Assembly (NCBI RefSeq): GCF_031143425.1
Contig: NC_090447.1
Coordinates: 130,219,106-130,283,105, forward strand
DNA: 64,000 bases
Source: Pleurodeles waltl
Taxonomy: Eukaryota; Chordata; Amphibia; Caudata; Salamandridae
Direction: 5' to 3'
Position 1 is the first letter of the stretch, and every line of letters starts with the position of its first letter. Positions 59,171 to 64,000 of this stretch are shown here, one piece after another. A program made the translations under genes and the position numbers. Under the pieces are notes generated by a model. That model was given only the letters and a program-made list of their open reading frames with translations. It had not been told where the DNA came from and ran no database searches.

Positions 59171-59571
59171 TCAGTTTCAAAAAGAAACTAGTGTTTAGTG
59201 TCTAGTGGGGTTTCAAAAGCCGGATTGCAAGGAATCCGGCTTTTGAAACCCTGGGAGAGACTTCAAAGGGAAGGATATACATTCCCTTCCCTTTGAAGCC
59301 TCTCCGGGCCTCCCCCATGGGGTTGAAAGAGAAATGCTGAGCATTTCTCTTCCAGCGCGATGGGGGAGACCCTGTGACTAATCAGCGCGCGCTCGTGCGC
59401 TGACGTCACAGGGGGGGTGGAGGGGGTCGGGGGTGGAAGGGGAAAGGCTTCCCCTTCCATCCCTGACTTGGGAGGTGGTGGGGAACCCCACAGAGGGAGC
59501 ACTAGTGCTCCCTCTGGGCTCTGTGACCAGGACATAATGGTTACGTCCCGGGTACAGCAGCACCAAACAGG

Positions 59572-59575
59572 TTAA
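59572..59575. repeat. TTAA target duplication, right
   Basis: Matches 54518-54521. Confidence 0.85.
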
Positions 59576-61177
59576 AAGCAAAGAGAGGTTTATCTAAGCC
59601 TAAGGGAAGAAGCAGCTTCCAGTTTTTTTCAATGATATCTCTGACCCGATTCGCTTTTGGATTGTATGTTAATACACAGGTCAAAGGGCACACCCTATTT
59701 TTTAACTTAGGTACTAACAAATGTTCACGGGGGGTGTACCATGATAGTTTACAAGCCCCCTTCACAATTTTCTTAGGGTAACCCCTATTGATCAATCTAG
59801 AAGTCAAGGCTTCTGCGTTTTGAAAATAATCTTCTTTATTGGTACAGTTACGGCGAATTCGGAGAAATTGGCTGTAAGGAAGATCCTCCTTAAGAGAACG
59901 AGGGTGATTACTTGAAAAATGAAGTAAGGTGTTTCTATCAGTGGGTTTTTTATATAGACTCAGCGAAATTTGGCCTTCAAAGGATTGAATCCATAGATCC
60001 AAATTATTGATTTGTTTAGAATCAGAAGACAGCGTAAACCTAAGATCAGGTGTTAAATGGTTAATCCAATCGTGAATCAGGGAAAGGGCCTCCTGGTCAC
60101 CTTCCCAAATCACAAATATGTCATCAATATATCTTAGCCATGTTTTAATGTGATTTTGAAAAGGATTATTGATGTAAAAAATCCATTTATCTTCAAAGAA
60201 TGACGTCACAAGATTCGCTATTTCAGGGGCAAAATTGCAGCCCATCGCTACACCCTTCACTTGCAAATACATTTCATTATCAAATGTAAAGACGTTGTTT
60301 TTTAGACACAGCATGGCCAGAGCAAGCAGAAATGAAGAGGGGACCTTATGAGGAAGAGGTCTGTGATCGAAATAAACGCTCAGTATTTGTAGCGCCTCAT
60401 TTTGAGGAATCTTAGTGTAAAGTGCCTCTATGTCTAAAGTCACTAGCAATTGTGTTCTTTCATTAAAAGCATTTCCTTCAAGTTTATTGATCATATGCAT
60501 AGAGTCCCGCACATATGCCTTGGTATTATACACTAATGGTTTGAGAAAGAAATCCACATATTGAGCCAAAGGTTCTAATAAGGAGCCATAGGCAGCAATG
60601 ATTGGTCTCCCCGGAGGATTAATGTCATCTTTATGTATTTTAGGAAGAATGGGAATTACTGATTGACTTTGATTTAAAAAATCGTATTCTTTCTTACATA
60701 TCCAACCCTCTCTAAGTGCTTCATCAGTGATGGTAGTAATAGTAGCTGTTAGTCTGGATGTGGGATCTTCTGTTATCAAACGATAGTGGTCCCTATTATT
60801 TAGTTGGCGACGTATCTCAATGCTATATTTGTCTTTGTCTAGTATCACTATGCCACCCCCTTTATCGGCTGGCTTAATTATGATGTTCTCATTTAATGAC
60901 AAAGAAAGAATAGTGTTATTCTCTTCTTTAGAGCAATTAGACTTAAACGATATTTCAGTGTTGTTGAGTAGGTCAATTTCACGAAGGACCACGTCTTCAA
61001 AAATGAATACTTCCCGAGGCATATGAATGGTATCGGGGCAAAAAGTAGATTGTATATGTAGCCCACTGGCGTTAACTTCATTGGGAATCATATCGTCTAT
61101 GTTATCTCGAAAAAAAGCCAGTAACCTTACTTTATGCAAAAACCTTAATATTTCGGTTTTAGTATCAACCGGATCTT
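59576..61177 (-). pseudogene. PLE reverse transcriptase (interrupted at its C-terminal side)
   Basis: PLE-type RT blocks in order: IIKPADKGGGIVILDK, LPKIHK...PPGRPII, LDIEALYTKIP, GVAMGCNFAPEIANL, the catalytic YIDD at 60131-60120, and SSNHPRSLKEDLPYSQF with IRRNC, hallmarks of Penelope-like RTs (related to telomerase RT). The uninterrupted frame from the TTG at 61139 runs over 500 codons, and upstream codons are open to a TAA at 61178-61176. At 59576 it runs into the TTAA element; the natural continuation is the endonuclease at 54517. Confidence 0.92.
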
Positions 61178-61545
61178 AAGTTTGGTAGGAACAAAAGACA
61201 AACCTTTATTTAATACCTCTTGCTCTTTATCTGAAAGAGCATAGGTAGACAAATTATAAACAGGTATCATATCTGGCCCCACATCAATTATCTTCTGTAT
61301 GTTCTTTTCCTGGTACGGAATTCTCCTTGTAGGGTATACTGATCTCTGATTTGGTCTTCGTATTGAAATCTGACTTGCGCACCGCCCCCTCTCCCTCTGC
61401 GTCCACCTCTGCCAAATAAAGGTTGAGTAGTGGGGTGTGCAGGGCCAGAAAAAGTATCAGATAGATGTTCTGTATCTGAGTCCGAAGAAGTATCAGAAAA
61501 GGTGATGAATCTACTACGTGAACAAGATTGAAATTGTAAATTCAA
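61178..61545 (-). pseudogene. PLE region just upstream of RT, two frames
   Basis: 61545-61288 encodes 85 residues with a Gly/Arg-rich patch (GRGGRRGRGGG) suited to RNA binding. In another frame, about 61320-61178 reads NLSTYALSDKEQ..., GLSFVPT, the conserved block just before PLE RT. Two frame changes (near 61300 and 61175) therefore separate these pieces from the RT frame. Confidence 0.7.
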
Positions 61546-61596
61546 GTTACTAGAGTTGTTATATTTCTAAAAATCTGCCTTCAAAAACGGATAGAC

Positions 61597-62118
61597 CTAC
61601 TCAATATTGAAATTTTTAATATCCCTCGCCACTTTGGATGTTTTTTTATTAACAGTGCGGATTTTAAACTCAGCAATGATTTTATTAGCTGACTCTAATA
61701 GTTGTTTTACATCTTGAATTGTCTGGTCTTGGGAAAGCTCCAGTTCCAGCAATTCGATTTCTTTCAATTCCGTTTCACTTATTCTTAACGCAGTCTCAAT
61801 GGAGAGAGCTAGCCAATCGCGGGAACATTTCCTCCCTACCCCACTGAATTGTAGTAGATATGGTTTGTCTGACACAAAAATTACCGGAATATTCCTCACC
61901 TGCAAGCCTGCAGGAATTGTGTTGTTTTTTAAATGCTCAAGCAGTACTTGTGCATGCAGTTGTGTTCTGATATTTTTCTTTTTAATCTGCTTTAGGCGTT
62001 CAATTTTATCCACATTTGTGGGAGTTGGAATAAGTTGATCACCACTCAATAAAGAGGGGTTGCCTAGTAGCGTGTTTATTTGGGCCTTAGTATAGCTAAC
62101 TGTGTAGGGTTCAGTCAT
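61597..62118 (-). CDS. PLE N-terminal ORF, coiled-coil protein
   Basis: 173 codons from ATG 62118 (MTEPYTVSYTKAQ...). The second half is rich in Leu/Glu/Ile heptads (TELKEIELLELELSQDQ) and ends with a basic segment, consistent with a multimerising coiled coil. I do not recognise a catalytic motif. It could be an ORF1-like protein or the N-terminal part of the RT protein cut off by a stop. Confidence 0.55.
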   Translation of the reverse strand: MTEPYTVSYTKAQINTLLGNPSLLSGDQLIPTPTNVDKIERLKQIKKKNIRTQLHAQVLLEHLKNNTIPAGLQVRNIPVIFVSDKPYLLQFSGVGRKCSRDWLALSIETALRISETELKEIELLELELSQDQTIQDVKQLLESANKIIAEFKIRTVNKKTSKVARDIKNFNIE

Positions 62119-62320
62119 AACAAAAAAATAATAAATAAAAAATTAAAAATATAGGTAATAAGTGAACACTAGAGGATAATTTCCAAAATCTCTGGCTCAA
62201 AGAGCCCTATCATTACTGAATTGTACTAGAAAAGCTACCCCCTGCACCAGAAGATGCAAAAGAGAATACAAGCAGAAGGAGGGGGAGTCCCTGTGACCCG
62301 CCTGGATTTGAGACAATAAC

Positions 62321-63585
62321 AATACAAAAAACTAAATATCCAACAGGGATAAATCTATACCAAATATCTAAGCAAAAAACTCAATTTTTTACTGAATCTG
62401 AATTTCTTTTATTACAAATACAACAATTCAATCCTAGTGTCAACTGATCACCTATCTATCTAAAAACTAAATACACAACATCTAAATATATAAATCCAAA
62501 GAAAGCCCAAAATTACAAACAAGCACCGTGATACATAAAATATAGGCTGCTAAACCATCAAGTGGCGAGCAGTCACCAATCCAGGTAGTGACTGTAATGG
62601 AAAGAAAGTATCCTGCAACAGTGAGACAAGTCAATCACTGGGGTAAATGTCCGATACAGTCCACAAATTGCTTAATCCAGGTGTTTCAGGAATTCCAACA
62701 GTCACTCCTTAGAACGTTATAGTCGATGCGTTTCGGCCTTAACAACTACGGCCTCCTCAGGACAATGAAGACAGTGCCTATATGTACAACACAAGAAAAG
62801 TACCTTAAAAAACTAAGGGGCATAATAATAATAAATACCACCAGGTGTAGGGAGAACCCAACACCTGTTCACCAACATGCCCTCATGTGTGCACATGAAA
62901 AAAAAATATATATAGTGAATAGAATAATAACTGAAAAAATATATATATTAAAGAAATTTATGTACAAGAAATATAATAAAGGAGACTGAACCTCATCACT
63001 AATCCGTTTAATAAATTATAGTAAATGTTGTCTAGAGAAGAATCAGACCCAGAGGTATAGCCCACCAAACTAAAACATGTTAATCAAACTAAACAAAGCA
63101 ACAGAGACAAATGTTGACTTCGAAGACCCAATTATAATGCTTCCATATCAATCAAAATAGGTAGAAGAGACCCGTGTTCTAAGGAGACTAACCTTAGCTT
63201 GATTAATCAGTGTGGAGCACAAGCGGTAATTCATTAATCAGTGCAACCGGACTGGTGCTGAAAAAATAATATAGGACAAAAGCTGACTGAAAACAGGCTT
63301 AAACCAATAACAAAAGCCTGTCCACCGCGAATGCAGCAACACACTCAGCGCCTACCTTACTATCAGAGAATAGCTGGACGACTTTCGGCAAGACTTCAAA
63401 GCTACGCCGCATTCCGAGTTAAAACGACGAGCGTTCAAGAAAGCGGCATGTCGGGCCATCGCCTTAGATACTCGTCTCTGCTAGACATAAAAAGGGGACT
63501 AGACATGTTTCTACTCCTACAACAAGACTGTGGGGCCATTTTGTGATGTGCAAAAAACATAACTAAAAACAAATTAAAAGACAAA
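62321..63585 (-). repeat. PLE pseudo-LTR, right copy
   Basis: Direct repeat of 43841-45109. It ends, like the left copy, at AGACAAA, immediately followed by a Harbinger-type terminal repeat. Confidence 0.9.
62712..62772 (-). ncRNA. hammerhead ribozyme relic in right pseudo-LTR
   Basis: Same CTGAGGAG, GGCC stem and GAAA elements as the left copy, but CGCGTC has become CGCATC, breaking the two-base stem III. It is probably inactive. Confidence 0.6.
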
Positions 63586-64000
63586 GGGGGTCATTCTGAC
63601 TCCCGCCGGCCGCGGTAACCGCAGGGCCGGCAGAAGCCGCCAGAATACCGCTGCGCGGTCAAAAGACCGCCGCGGGTATTCTGGGTTTCCCGCTGGGCTG
63701 GCGGGCGACCGCCAGAAGGCCGCCCGCCAGCCCAGCGGGAAACACCCTTCCATGAGGATGCCGGCTCCGAATGGAGCCGGCGGAGTGGAAGGGGTGCGAC
63801 GGGTGCAGTTGCACCCGTCGCAATTTTCAGTGTCTGCATGGCAGACACTGAAAATCATGGTGGGGCCCTGTTACGGGGGCCCCTGCAGTGCCCATGCCAT
63901 TGGCATGGGCACTGCAGGGGCCCCCAGGGGCCCCACGACACCCCATATCGCCATCCTGTTCCTGGCGGCCAAAACCGCCAGGAACAGGATGGCGGTCGGA
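63586..64000. mobile_element. Harbinger-type MITE, cut by the window end
   Basis: Starts GGGGGTCATTCTGACTCC, with internal GGCGGTC hairpins and a long palindrome centred near 63899 (GCCCATGCCATTGGCATGGGC-type core). The right end lies outside the window. Confidence 0.8.

Larger units (their letters stand above)
54522..59571. mobile_element. TTAA-flanked non-autonomous element (piggyBac/Kolobok-like) carrying tandem arrays
   Basis: 5050 bp, flanked by TTAA. Ends CCCCTTCGCTGCC and, on the other strand, CCTGTTTGGTGCTGC form short imperfect inverted repeats. No transposase. Most of it is tandem arrays (55511-57530 and 57540-59170). TTAA duplication and CC-starting ends favour piggyBac-like mobilisation by another element, but the family is not proven. 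Confidence 0.75.
43841..63585 (-). mobile_element. Penelope-like element with pseudo-LTRs, ribozymes and nested insertions
   Basis: Minus-strand order: pseudo-LTR (63585-62321), N-terminal ORF (62118), RT (to 59576), GIY-YIG endonuclease (54517-54082), 3' region, pseudo-LTR (45109-43841). Two later insertions sit inside: a TTAA element (54522-59571) within the RT-EN ORF, and Harbinger H2 (45110-53559) beside the left pseudo-LTR. Net length is about 6.2 kb. RT blocks plus GIY-YIG plus hammerhead-bearing direct repeats are diagnostic of PLEs. Several frame changes suggest it is inactive. Confidence 0.88.

Overview
The window is wholly repetitive, transposon-packed vertebrate DNA. I found no conventional host gene, tRNA, rRNA or CRISPR array. 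The mixture (a class I endogenous retrovirus, a chromodomain Ty3/Gypsy element, multi-gene PIF/Harbinger transposons with their GGGGGTCATTA-type MITEs, a GIY-YIG Penelope-like element with hammerhead ribozyme motifs, CR1/L2/Rex1-type LINE remains) and the long non-coding interiors suggest a giant urodele genome, such as a newt like Pleurodeles. The organism is inference from repeat style, not proven.

Layout. 1-526: flank with a SINE-like segment. 527-13522: a nearly complete class I (gamma/epsilon-like) endogenous retrovirus with CAGT target duplications, two LTRs, a Met-tRNA-type primer site, gag, an in-frame stop, pro-pol, a broken env and a polypurine tract. 13527-14600: flank. 14601-40248: a large, decayed Harbinger-type region (H1) with a transposase and two different Myb/SANT-like genes. 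It is split at 18895-29882 by a Ty3/Gypsy chromovirus (TSD GTTGA). That element carries a MITE in its integrase (TSD CATAG) and a 3.06-kb LTR-like insert in its 3' LTR (TSD GCGAT). The LTR-like insert itself holds a Harbinger MITE (TSD TAA). 40249-43840: flank, a MITE, a LINE 3' fragment and a truncated MITE.

43841-63585: a Penelope-like element (PLE) on the minus strand, with 1.27-kb direct repeats (pseudo-LTRs) 18.5 kb apart, each carrying a hammerhead-ribozyme-like motif. Its RT (about 61.2-59.57 kb) and GIY-YIG endonuclease (54.52-54.08 kb) are separated by a 5.05-kb TTAA-flanked element (54522-59571) built largely of tandem arrays. A second Harbinger (H2, 45110-53559, TSD AAA) sits next to the left pseudo-LTR. 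It carries Myb-like gene 1 (+), transposase (-) and Myb-like gene 2 (+), each with only a few lesions. 63586-64000: start of another Harbinger-type MITE at the equivalent site in the right pseudo-LTR.

Working relations. In the retrovirus, gag and pol share one frame across a single TAA, which points to readthrough. In the Harbingers, the transposase supplies catalysis and the SANT-like proteins presumably supply DNA binding or nuclear import. In the PLE, RT plus endonuclease would perform target-primed reverse transcription and the ribozymes would process the RNA. The nesting order gives a clear relative chronology. The main candidates for something new are the three-gene Harbinger architecture and the tandem-array-bearing TTAA element that splits the PLE ORF precisely in phase.
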